NCBI GenBank assembly: GCA_964389925.1
Contig: CAYMGE010000022.1
Location: forward strand, 1-64,000
Direction of reading: 5' to 3'
DNA length: 64,000 nt
Source of the DNA: CALECP01 sp964389925
Lineage (GTDB): Bacteria > Chloroflexota > Anaerolineae > Promineifilales > Promineifilaceae
Below the pieces are notes generated by a model. It was not told the origin of the DNA. It did no database searches and worked only from the letters and a program-made list of their open reading frames with translations. The translations under genes were made by a program, and so were the position numbers. The first letter of the stretch is position 1, and the number at the start of each line of letters is the position of its first letter. Shown piece by piece: positions 32,580-40,568 of the stretch.

Positions 32580-33095
32580 ATGAAGGAAAACGCAGGTGGT
32601 GTCACCATCAAAGGTAATCCGCTGACCACAATTGGTGAGCATGTAAGCGTGGGGGACAAAGCACCCGATTTTGCGCTAGTCAACAATAGTCTGCAAACTG
32701 TTTCACTGGCAGATTCGGCCGGCAAAGTCCGTCTAATCTCCGTCGTGCCATCGCTCGACACGGGCATCTGCCACGCGCAAACGAAGCGGTTTAACGATGA
32801 GGCTCTTAGCTATGATGGGGTCGAGTTTCTCACCATCAGTGCAGAGCATCCGTTCAACCAAAAACGCTGGTGTCAGCAAGAAAGCTGTAGCAACATTGAC
32901 GTGGTGAGCGATCACATGGCGATGCAGTTTGGGCAAGATTACGGCTTGGCGATCAAAGAGTGGCGACTGCTGCAACGTGCCATCATCATCATCGACGCAG
33001 ACGATACGGTCGCTTATACGGAGTATATTCCTGAAATCGCACAGTTTCCCGATTACGATGCAGCCCTCGCCAAATTGCAAGAGCTAGCTAGCTAA
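32580..33095 (+). CDS. tpx: Thiol peroxidase (atypical 2-Cys peroxiredoxin)
   Basis: This 171-residue cytoplasmic enzyme reduces hydroperoxides with thioredoxin as donor. VPSLDTGICHAQTKRFN holds the peroxidatic Cys (usually SVDTPVC), and the resolving Cys is in QKRWCQQ. The opening VTIKGNPLTTIGEHVSVGDKAPDF is the Tpx family start. AGGAG lies before the ATG. It converges on the metal-binding lipoprotein gene with a shared hairpin between. Confidence 0.94.
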   Translation: MKENAGGVTIKGNPLTTIGEHVSVGDKAPDFALVNNSLQTVSLADSAGKVRLISVVPSLDTGICHAQTKRFNDEALSYDGVEFLTISAEHPFNQKRWCQQESCSNIDVVSDHMAMQFGQDYGLAIKEWRLLQRAIIIIDADDTVAYTEYIPEIAQFPDYDAALAKLQELAS

Positions 33096-33110
33096 CACAA
33101 CAAAGTACGG

Positions 33111-33153
33111 TAGCCATCCCCGCAAATCGCTTATTCGTAAACGGGGATGGCTA
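33111..33153. terminator. Hairpin between convergent genes
   Basis: TAGCCATCCCC (33111-33121) pairs with GGGGATGGCTA (33143-33153), an 11-bp perfect stem. It separates tpx from the convergent metal-binding lipoprotein gene; no T tract is seen on either side. Confidence 0.7.
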
Positions 33154-33156
33154 TGC

Positions 33157-34125
33157 CTAACGCAAACCCTCCACAATTGTTTTGACATTGGCGCGGTAGA
33201 TGCCGATGTAACTGTCAGCTTCGCCGTCGCCAATCGCTCCGGTGTACAGGGAGAGCAGTTGGACAGTGTCGCAGTGAGTCAGCTCGGCCGAAATCGTCTC
33301 CGCCAGCACCTCATTCTGCGAGACCTCTCCAAACACCGTACATACCCCTTCCCGCTCCATCACCTCAACCAAGTTCGCCAAGTCCGTCGCCGATGGCTCT
33401 GCACTGGTGCTAAATGATGGAATGACCGTGCCAACCACTTCAAAGTCATACTCATCTGCAAAGTAGCCAAATGCGTCGTGATTTGTCACCAATTTGCGTT
33501 TTTCGGTCGGCAATTCAGTCAGTAGCGTATCGACCTCCTGCATAAGGCTCTCTAGCTCGCCTTCATAGGTCGCCAGATTTTCAGCGTAAATGGTCGCATT
33601 TTCAGGATCGAGCTGGCTCAAAATTTGCTCGACGTTCTGCGCCCACTGCTCGACGTTGTGGATGGAGAACCAAACGTGAGGATCAGTAGCGTGACTGTCA
33701 AACTGGCGTGGGCTGATCTCGGCCGAAATCGCCACCGCTTTCTGTTCAAAACTCTCATCAACCACGTCAGCGATCTGTTCTTCCAGATGCCAGCCATTGA
33801 CAAAAATCACGTCGGCCTCTTCAAGCGCGACAAAGTCTTGTGGTGTGGGTTCATAGCTATGTGGGTCTTTGTTGCGGCCGATTAACACGACCAAATCGAT
33901 GGTGTCTCCCGCGATATTTGCAACAACATCCCTAATAATGCTGGTTGTCGCAACAACTTGTAGTTGACGGTCGCCAAACTCAACCGCTTGTAAATCATTT
34001 AATTCAAGCATTCCCTCCGTTGAGTGATGGTCATGTTCATCGTGCGCGTGGTCAGAGTCTGTCTGACCGCACGCGCCGACAAGCAAAAAGAGTAACAGGT
34101 AAAGTAGCATTTTTTTGATTGACAT
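33157..34125 (-). CDS. Zinc/manganese ABC transporter substrate-binding lipoprotein
   Basis: This 322-residue protein has a lipoprotein signal peptide with lipobox LVGAC and a His/Asp-rich stretch (DHAHDEHDHHS) right after the cysteine. Family A-1 metal ligands are visible: His in KDPHSYEPTPQD, His in DPHVWFS, His in NHDAFGYFADEY, and an acidic residue near the C-terminus. The His-rich loop favours zinc (ZnuA/AdcA type). It delivers metal to an ABC importer, but no permease or ATPase gene is adjacent, which is unusual. A perfect palindrome sits 1-24 bp before the start codon, likely the site of a metal-sensing repressor. Confidence 0.9.
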   Translation of the reverse strand: MSIKKMLLYLLLFLLVGACGQTDSDHAHDEHDHHSTEGMLELNDLQAVEFGDRQLQVVATTSIIRDVVANIAGDTIDLVVLIGRNKDPHSYEPTPQDFVALEEADVIFVNGWHLEEQIADVVDESFEQKAVAISAEISPRQFDSHATDPHVWFSIHNVEQWAQNVEQILSQLDPENATIYAENLATYEGELESLMQEVDTLLTELPTEKRKLVTNHDAFGYFADEYDFEVVGTVIPSFSTSAEPSATDLANLVEVMEREGVCTVFGEVSQNEVLAETISAELTHCDTVQLLSLYTGAIGDGEADSYIGIYRANVKTIVEGLR

Positions 34126-34126
34126 A

Positions 34127-34149
34127 GTTTTGATATTTTATATCAAAAC
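34127..34149 (-). promoter_or_regulatory. Palindromic operator touching the start codon of the metal-binding lipoprotein gene
   Basis: GTTTTGATAT (34127-34136), TTT, ATATCAAAAC (34140-34149) is a perfect 10-bp inverted repeat one base from the ATG. It replaces the ribosome-binding region, and no Shine-Dalgarno is seen. Its AT-rich dyad shape is like sites bound by Zur, MntR or other metal repressors. Confidence 0.65.
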
Positions 34150-34270
34150 GCATTTTGGCGTATAACGACAAAAACATTTCTGATAAAGTTGTTTCCCTGT
34201 TTGTTGCAAACGATGTAAACTAAGCACGAACGTGAAAAGGACAGTTGATCACATCAGAGAGAAAAGAAGT

Positions 34271-36577
34271 ATGGCAGTATTTGAGTTTCAGCATTGGCCA
34301 GCAGAAAAACAGGACATTTTAGAGTATTTTGGACAAAATCCCGCCAAGTATCGAGCCTTTGGGCTACCCGGTCATGATGGAGTGGACATCGCCGCATCAT
34401 TCGACAGCAACGTGATAGCAGTCGCGGCGGGGACAGTCACGCGAGTCGTGCGCGAGAAAGAGGATGCCTCGTTTGAACGCTTTGGTAATCACATTCGCAT
34501 CACGCATGAGGGCGGCTATGCAACGACGTATGCCCATCTCAGTCGCATCACCCTCAATGAGGGACAGCAGGTCGAAGCTGGCAACGTTATCGGTACGGTT
34601 GGCACATCGGGAGATGCGACCTATCCCCATCTAAAGCTCATTTTGCATCATGAAAATGCTGGCGCACCCGGCTATCCCGATGACATTGTAGACCCCACGC
34701 CCTTCTTGCTGCCACTAGCTGGCTGGAAACGCCCTGAGCCACCGCTGCTCACAGGCTGGGCTTATCGGCCGAGCCTCACCATCTATGACGATCTCGCCCA
34801 AGTCTCATGGGGGGGAACGATCTTGCGTGGTGCGCCCTCTCTGACTGCGGAGAATCTCGGCTTGGTTCCAACGGGCGCAATTCTGCGTATTACAGGGCTG
34901 TTTCGCGGCCGATTTGCACCGGTTGAAGTCCACAAAGAGATTATTCAAGAAAAGTTTGAGGTCTTTTTACCAATCATTACGTCTGGCAAGTCGGTTGAAG
35001 AAACGTTTGGATTTGTTGGTCGGGAGTCGGCCGATTTTGTCGATGGCTGGGCATTGACCCATCGCATGACGATCAGCGGCAATGTCGCAACGGTCAAATC
35101 CGGCGGCATTACTGTTTTTGACGCGCCTACAGGTTTTTCAGAGCGTTTAGGGTTGATAGCGGCAAATGAGCAGGTCACTATCACGGGGACAGCGGTGCGG
35201 GCATTTACACCCATTCGCGTGGCACGTGAAAAGTTGATCCCTATCTCCCCACCGCCTGACCCCGTTACGTTGGGATGGGCGCCAACGGGTGGTCTAATCA
35301 TTCAGGGCGAATCGGCACGAACGCGCCCCGGCGGTGTGACGCTCTTTACCGAACCAGAACGCGACTCACAAAAAAGAGGGTTTATCAAAGCAGGGACGGC
35401 CGTCAAGGTGTTGGGACCAGCATTTGGGGTGTTTACGCCAATAAGTGTTGCAGATGATGATATACAACCACCATATACGCCCCCCTCAGACATTCGCAAC
35501 GGGTGGGTTCCAACGGGCGGCATCTGGGTTCGCGGTCGCTTGGCAACTGCAAAGGCTGGTGGCGTGACGATGCGTGTCGGGCCGACGAACAATGCGGCCG
35601 CGCTTGGTTTCATCCCTGCCAATGGTCAAATGAACGTCACAGGGAGTGTGAGCGGCTTTTTTACCCCCATCTCTGTTCACACCGATGTCTTGCAGCCGGC
35701 CGACCCAACACCGAGCGATCCAACACCACCCCCGCCAATCTTCGGGCCTGCACGTTTAGGGCTGCACGCTTCGGCCGATCCGCTCATCACCGAATCTGAA
35801 TTTGCCGAATTTCGCACTGCGCGTGTCAGCATGATTAAGGTGCTGTCGTTTCATAGCAAAGAGGCGGTCAGACGCTTGGCGAGGGATAATCCAAGCGCAA
35901 CTTGGGTCATCCGCGCATTCTTTGAATTCCGACAAAATGGACAAATCCGCAACATTACGCCGCAACGCTTCTTCAATGATACGGTTAGCGATGTGGCGCG
36001 TGCGTTGAACGAGCTTCAGGACAAAGATGTTGTTGTCGAGCTACATAACGAGCCAAACCTGACAACCGAAGGGATGGTCTTAGACGGCAGCTACAACTGG
36101 GTGAATGGGGATGAGTTTGCCACTTGGTGGTTTAACGTGTTGCGCCTCTTCCGCCAACGCTTTCCAAAGACGCGCTTTATCTTTCCCGGTCTCTCGCCGG
36201 GACACACGATTGCGGGCTTGCGCCAAGATCACGTCTCATTTATTGAGCAAGCGCGTTGGGCGGTGCAGTCGGCCGATGGCCTCGCCATTCACGTCTATTG
36301 GTCGATCCATTACCCACTCTGGCAAGCTCTCAACGTCGTCGATGATTACGTTACCCGCTTCCCCAACATGCCAATCTACGTCACTGAGTCGAGCAACAAC
36401 GGGCCGGGCCGCACGTTTGCACATAAGGCAAGCGAGTATATTCATTTTTGGGATGAGTTGAAGAAGCGGCCGACGGTGAAAGGGGTCACCTATTTTGTTG
36501 CCTCTGCCTCTGACCCAGAGTTTGCGGATGAAGTATGGGTTGGCAATGGGATTGGGGGGCTTGTGGGGCGGCGTTAA
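34271..36577 (+). CDS. LytM (M23)-like domain, four SH3-like repeats and a glycosidase-like domain
   Basis: This 768-residue protein starts with an M23-like domain. GHDGVDIAA gives the first metal ligands, but the usual H-L-H-F/L at the end is PHLKL, with Lys for the second His. It may therefore be inactive or only bind. Four repeats of about 75 residues follow, each with a Gly-Trp start and an F-x-PI-V end (about 155-470). The last 270 residues resemble a clan GH-A glycosidase, with ELHNEPN as possible acid/base and IYVTESS as possible nucleophile. No signal peptide is visible. ATG 34271 is preferred to GTG 34232 by the compact N-terminus; both are possible. It may act on peptidoglycan or another wall polymer. 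Confidence 0.7.
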   Translation: MAVFEFQHWPAEKQDILEYFGQNPAKYRAFGLPGHDGVDIAASFDSNVIAVAAGTVTRVVREKEDASFERFGNHIRITHEGGYATTYAHLSRITLNEGQQVEAGNVIGTVGTSGDATYPHLKLILHHENAGAPGYPDDIVDPTPFLLPLAGWKRPEPPLLTGWAYRPSLTIYDDLAQVSWGGTILRGAPSLTAENLGLVPTGAILRITGLFRGRFAPVEVHKEIIQEKFEVFLPIITSGKSVEETFGFVGRESADFVDGWALTHRMTISGNVATVKSGGITVFDAPTGFSERLGLIAANEQVTITGTAVRAFTPIRVAREKLIPISPPPDPVTLGWAPTGGLIIQGESARTRPGGVTLFTEPERDSQKRGFIKAGTAVKVLGPAFGVFTPISVADDDIQPPYTPPSDIRNGWVPTGGIWVRGRLATAKAGGVTMRVGPTNNAAALGFIPANGQMNVTGSVSGFFTPISVHTDVLQPADPTPSDPTPPPPIFGPARLGLHASADPLITESEFAEFRTARVSMIKVLSFHSKEAVRRLARDNPSATWVIRAFFEFRQNGQIRNITPQRFFNDTVSDVARALNELQDKDVVVELHNEPNLTTEGMVLDGSYNWVNGDEFATWWFNVLRLFRQRFPKTRFIFPGLSPGHTIAGLRQDHVSFIEQARWAVQSADGLAIHVYWSIHYPLWQALNVVDDYVTRFPNMPIYVTESSNNGPGRTFAHKASEYIHFWDELKKRPTVKGVTYFVASASDPEFADEVWVGNGIGGLVGRR

Positions 36578-36788
36578 GTTGTCAGCAATGCTGATCGTAT
36601 AGACGAGCCAAGTTTCTGACTCACATTACGCACACGGTCACAGAGGCTAGGCAAATCGCATCGAGCATAAACCACTATGATTGTTTGCGCCAACTGAAGT
36701 TTGAGTTGGCAACTTTTCTTTGCAAGCCGCTTACAGGGAGAGATACCTGTGGTACGTTTACAGCAAAGCCGCTTTTCTGGAGAACTCC
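36578..36788. other. Intergenic region before the PAF-acetylhydrolase-like gene
   Basis: This 211-bp gap holds a small hairpin with a T-rich end at 36689-36720. Nothing else is recognised except a GGAG site just before the downstream ATG. Confidence 0.6.
36689..36720 (+). terminator. Weak intrinsic terminator
   Basis: GCCAACT (36689-36695) pairs with AGTTGGC (36704-36710), followed by the T-rich CTTTTCTT. Confidence 0.5.
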
Positions 36789-38162
36789 ATGCGCCCGTTT
36801 GAAACACTTTTTGTCCTCGCCACGCTCATTATTCTTTTTGCCCCACATCAACGTTACGCACGCGGCACGCTTGCCAGTATTGCCGTTGTACTCCTACCGG
36901 CAATGCTGCACATCACGCTAGAAGGCGCACGCTGGCAACTGATCCCCGCCTACTTTGTTGCTGTCGTCTGGCTGTTGCTCACGGTGACAAAGGTAAATGT
37001 TGCCTCATGGGTGGGGTGGGCTGGCACGATTGGGGGCGTGCTGTTTTGCATAGTCGCCTTGACGTTAGGCTATCTATTTCCAATTATCCAGCTCAAGCCG
37101 CTGACAGGTGACTATGCGGTTGGCACGGCGACCTATCTCGTCGTGGACAACGCACGCCCCGAAATCTATAGCGATGATCCCAATGATGTGCGCCGTTTGA
37201 ATATGCAGATTTGGTATCCGGCCGAGCTAAATGGGGAACCGCGTGCGCCCTATGTGCCTGACTTGGGTATTGGCGGGGCGGCAATTGCAGCGACGCTCGA
37301 CTTTCCCAGTTTTATTCTAAACCATACGCGCCTGATTGAGACACATTCCTATCTTGAGCCGCGTGTGGCAGGCGACGCTCCTTATCCCATCTTATTTTTC
37401 TCGCATGGCCTGAGTGGTGTGCGGGTTCAAAATACACAGCAGGTTGAACAGCTTGCCAGTCATGGCTACATTGTGGTCGCAACCGACCATGTTTATGCGG
37501 CCGCCTTCACCGTCTATCCCAATGGCGAAGCGGTCACCTATGATCGTGAGCGTGTCATTCGTTGGGAAACGCCTAACGAGATTCCCGACGCACAGCGTTT
37601 GGTGGGGGAATGGTCGGCCGATCTCAGCACCCTCCTCGCGGAACTCGAAACATTCAACGCCGACAGTTCACATCTCCTACACAATGCCTTTAACTTTCAA
37701 CAGATTGGTGTTTTTGGACAATCGACCGGCGGCGGCACGTCCTATGAATTTTGCTATCGTGAACCGCGCTGTGGAGCCGCATTTGGGCTTGACCCTTGGG
37801 TTGTGCCAACATCGGACGAAGCTCTCCAAGCTGGTCTACGCGCACCGCTGGGCATCATGAAATCCCCTGTCGAGTTGAGTGAGCTTAATCACAATCGCCT
37901 CGAAACGTTGTGGGAAAATAGCGACCGTGCCATTGAGGTTGAGGTTGACGAGACAGAGCATTTCGGCTTTACTGACATCAAGCGACTGTCCCCACTATTG
38001 GAAAGCGTTGGCATCGTTGGGTCAATCGACGGTGACCAAATTGATATGATGATGACCAACTATCTGCTCGACTTTTTCAACTATCACTTGCGCGGTTGGG
38101 AGGGGGTGCTGCTGTTTGCGGACTCGGCCGACTATCCCGAAGCCAACGTGCGTCGTAAATGA
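36789..38162 (+). CDS. Membrane-anchored PAF-acetylhydrolase-like esterase
   Basis: This 457-residue protein has four hydrophobic segments in its first 115 residues and an outside alpha/beta-hydrolase domain. FFSHGLSG forms the oxyanion loop, GQSTGGG contains the nucleophile Ser, and ETEHFGFTD the catalytic His. This combination is that of plasma platelet-activating-factor acetylhydrolase (isoform II) relatives, which cleave short acyl groups from phospholipids. The natural substrate here is unknown. ATG 36789 is chosen because GGAG lies 5 bp before it; an in-frame ATG at 36720 has no such site. Confidence 0.8.
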   Translation: MRPFETLFVLATLIILFAPHQRYARGTLASIAVVLLPAMLHITLEGARWQLIPAYFVAVVWLLLTVTKVNVASWVGWAGTIGGVLFCIVALTLGYLFPIIQLKPLTGDYAVGTATYLVVDNARPEIYSDDPNDVRRLNMQIWYPAELNGEPRAPYVPDLGIGGAAIAATLDFPSFILNHTRLIETHSYLEPRVAGDAPYPILFFSHGLSGVRVQNTQQVEQLASHGYIVVATDHVYAAAFTVYPNGEAVTYDRERVIRWETPNEIPDAQRLVGEWSADLSTLLAELETFNADSSHLLHNAFNFQQIGVFGQSTGGGTSYEFCYREPRCGAAFGLDPWVVPTSDEALQAGLRAPLGIMKSPVELSELNHNRLETLWENSDRAIEVEVDETEHFGFTDIKRLSPLLESVGIVGSIDGDQIDMMMTNYLLDFFNYHLRGWEGVLLFADSADYPEANVRRK

Positions 38163-38183
38163 GGCATTTTTCTCATCATATTT

Positions 38184-38217
38184 TTGTCCACACCTCTGTG
38201 GATAACCTGTGTAGAAA
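38184..38217. promoter_or_regulatory. Cluster of DnaA-box-like sites
   Basis: TTGTCCACA (38184-38192) and TGTGGATAA (38197-38205) form an inverted pair four bases apart. The second is a perfect DnaA box on the minus strand and the first has one mismatch. TGTGTAGAA (38209-38217) is a weaker third. They lie in a short AT-rich gap between two plus-strand genes, about 7 kb from dnaA. Confidence 0.45.
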
Positions 38218-38318
38218 GCGTCTTGTTTATCGTTCTCTGTGGCTTTACAATTCACATCTATGACAGAATTTATTCCCTTAAAAAAGATGGAATTGATTTA
38301 CAACAAATAAAACGAACT

Positions 38319-39425
38319 ATGAACGTCAACGGAAAACATTATCGCACCATTTGGCTCAAAGAAGATGACCCCACCACCGTCCAAATTATCGATCAACGCT
38401 GGCTGCCGCACCAATTTGTGGTGGAAGATTTACGCACTGTCGCCGACTTTGCGGCGGCGATCAAGGAGATGCACGTGCGCGGCGCGGGCTTGATCGGTGC
38501 AACGGCGGGGTTTGGGATGTATATTGCGATGTTGAATGCGCCTGAGGAGGGGGTTGAGGGGTATTTGCGGGATTCGGCCGAAATCCTAAAAGCCACCCGC
38601 CCCACCGCCGTCAACCTCGCTTACGCCTGCCAACGCCAACTCACCGCCATTACGCAATACGCAACACGCAATACGCAAATCGCCGCTGCCCTCGACATGG
38701 CACAACTGATCGCCGATGAAGACTCCGAATTCTGCCGCCGACTTGGTGAAAATGGTCTCGACACCATCCGCCAACTCAGCGAGGCCAAAAATGGCGAACC
38801 CGTCAACATTCTGACCCACTGCAACGCGGGCTGGTTGGCCTTTGTCGATTATGGCTCGGCAACTGCGCCGATCTACGCCGCACACGACGCTGGCATCCCC
38901 GTCCACGTCTGGGTAGACGAGACGCGCCCGCGCAATCAGGGCGCACGCCTCACCGCGTGGGAACTCGGTCAGCACGGCGTGCCGCACACCGTCATCGCGG
39001 ACAACGTCGGCGGACATCTCATGCAGCATGGCGAAGTCGATCTTTGCATCGTCGGCACAGACCGCACAACCCGCACGGGGGACGTTGGCAATAAAATTGG
39101 CACTTATCTCAAGGCTCTCGCTGCCAACGACAATGGCGTGCCGTTTTACGTCGCATTGCCCTCCTCAACGTTTGATTGGGAAATGCGCGATGGCGTGCGC
39201 GAAATGCCAATTGAGGAGCGCGGCGGTGATGAAGTCAAGCGCATTCAGGGGTTAAAAGACGGCGAAATCACGAGCGTTCTGCTCACGCCAGAGGACAGTC
39301 CCGCTAAAAATTTCGGTTTCGACGTGACCCCTGCGCGATTGGTGACAGGGCTGATTACGGAGCGTGGGGTGTGTGAGGCGAGTGAGGAAAGTATTTTGTC
39401 ACTCTATCCAGAAAAATGCGCTTGA
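38319..39425 (+). CDS. mtnA: S-methyl-5-thioribose-1-phosphate isomerase
   Basis: This 368-residue methionine-salvage enzyme converts methylthioribose-1-phosphate to the ribulose form. It shows the family's RGAGLIGATAGFG phosphate loop, the catalytic Cys in ILTHCNAGWLA and the acid Asp in VGTDRTTRTGDVGNKIGTY. It is related to eIF2B alpha. Residues encoded around 38651-38680 (ITQYATRNTQI) come from a low-complexity repeat apparently inserted in frame between two helices. ATG 38319 gives the normal family start; an in-frame upstream start at 38184 would read through the DnaA-like boxes. Confidence 0.93.
   Translation: MNVNGKHYRTIWLKEDDPTTVQIIDQRWLPHQFVVEDLRTVADFAAAIKEMHVRGAGLIGATAGFGMYIAMLNAPEEGVEGYLRDSAEILKATRPTAVNLAYACQRQLTAITQYATRNTQIAAALDMAQLIADEDSEFCRRLGENGLDTIRQLSEAKNGEPVNILTHCNAGWLAFVDYGSATAPIYAAHDAGIPVHVWVDETRPRNQGARLTAWELGQHGVPHTVIADNVGGHLMQHGEVDLCIVGTDRTTRTGDVGNKIGTYLKALAANDNGVPFYVALPSSTFDWEMRDGVREMPIEERGGDEVKRIQGLKDGEITSVLLTPEDSPAKNFGFDVTPARLVTGLITERGVCEASEESILSLYPEKCA
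38651..38680. repeat. TACGCAA-type repeat inserted inside mtnA
   Basis: TACGCAATACGCAACACGCA followed by ATACGCAAAT is a run of three to four CGCAA-YA units. Similar units (GTATTGCGTG/CACGCAATAC) form the hairpin at 52792-52830. Within mtnA it is a multiple of three and keeps the frame. Confidence 0.7.
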
Positions 39426-39455
39426 TTGCAACCAAACCAAGCGATGAACAATACA

Positions 39456-40430
39456 ATGCAAGCTATCATAACCGACCAATACGGGTCACCCGACGTTCTC
39501 CAACTGAAAACAGTTCCAAAACCAACACCAAATGACGATGAGGTTCTCGTCAAAATTCACGTCGCGGGAACAAACGCATTGGATTGGCGACTACTGCGTG
39601 CCGATCCATTTTTCATCCGGTTTATGTTTGGCCTTCGCAAGCCAAAATTTTCGATCATCGGTGCCGATGTGGCGGGAACGGTTGAGGCAGTTGGCAAAAA
39701 TGTGACGCAGTTCAAAGTAGGCGACGCAGTTTTTGGTGACGTGACGCCGAGCGGGATGGGCGGCTTCGCAGAGTATGTTTGCACAAAGGAGGATTTGCTG
39801 GCATTGAAACCTGACCGTGCCAGTTGGGAAGATGTCGCGGCGATTCCCGTCGCGGGGTTGACAGCGTTGCAGGGGTTGCGTGATGTTGCCAATGTTCAGG
39901 CGGGGCAAAAGGTCATGATTCACGGCGCATCGGGAGGGGTCGGCACGTTCTCGGTGCAGGTTGCGAAAGCGTTGGGTGCAGAGGTGACAGGAGTTTGCAG
40001 CACGGCAAAGGTTGAGATCACGCGCTCGCTGGGAGCCGATCATGTCATTGACTATACGAAAGATGACTTTGCAACTAACGGGCAAAAATACGATTTGATT
40101 TTCGCAGCTAATGGCAATCGAACACTCGATGATTATCTCAATGCCCTTGCGCCAACTGGCACACTTGTCGTTGCCGGTGGCACAATGCGACAATTGTTCG
40201 AGTCGATGTTATTGGGAAAACTCAAAGCACGCAAAGGAAACAAGTCGGTCAAAAGTTTCACTGCACATACGAAGCAGAGTGACTTGCAACGCATGGCGGA
40301 ACTGGTCGCAGATGGCAGCGTGAAGCCATACATCGATCGCGTTTTTCCATTGGCACAGACGGCGGAGGCGATTCGCTATATGGAAACGGGACGTGCTAGC
40401 GGTAAGGTGCTGATCGCTGTCAACATCTAG
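39456..40430 (+). CDS. Medium-chain NAD(P)-dependent alcohol dehydrogenase / quinone-oxidoreductase-like
   Basis: This 324-residue MDR-superfamily enzyme opens with TDQYGSPDVLQL. It has GADVAGTVEAVG near 70 and the nucleotide-binding loop HGASGGVGTFSVQVAK near 150. The structural-zinc cysteines of classic alcohol dehydrogenases are absent, which fits the quinone-oxidoreductase/enoyl-reductase branch. Substrate unknown. The family usually begins at MxAIxxxxYGSP, so ATG 39456 is preferred over ATG 39444 and TTG 39426. It follows mtnA closely. Confidence 0.88.
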   Translation: MQAIITDQYGSPDVLQLKTVPKPTPNDDEVLVKIHVAGTNALDWRLLRADPFFIRFMFGLRKPKFSIIGADVAGTVEAVGKNVTQFKVGDAVFGDVTPSGMGGFAEYVCTKEDLLALKPDRASWEDVAAIPVAGLTALQGLRDVANVQAGQKVMIHGASGGVGTFSVQVAKALGAEVTGVCSTAKVEITRSLGADHVIDYTKDDFATNGQKYDLIFAANGNRTLDDYLNALAPTGTLVVAGGTMRQLFESMLLGKLKARKGNKSVKSFTAHTKQSDLQRMAELVADGSVKPYIDRVFPLAQTAEAIRYMETGRASGKVLIAVNI

Positions 40431-40474
40431 GCCAAACGCTCTTATAGCCTATTTTTCGTAAGATTAATATCAGA

Positions 40475-40509
40475 AGCCGCTACATAATCAGACATGTAGC
40501 GGCTTTTTT
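40475..40509 (+). terminator. Intrinsic terminator after the dehydrogenase gene
   Basis: AGCCGCTACAT (40475-40485) pairs with ATGTAGCGGCT (40494-40504), and a run of T follows. Confidence 0.93.
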
Positions 40510-40568
40510 GTGTCCAATGACTGGAATCAACGTTCCAAATCTGCTGTCATCTGTACGCTAGACATAGA

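Noticed and set aside
38184..38318. N-terminal extension of mtnA from a TTG start
   Set aside because: It would translate the DnaA-box-like stretch and has no match to the family; ATG 38319 gives the usual start.
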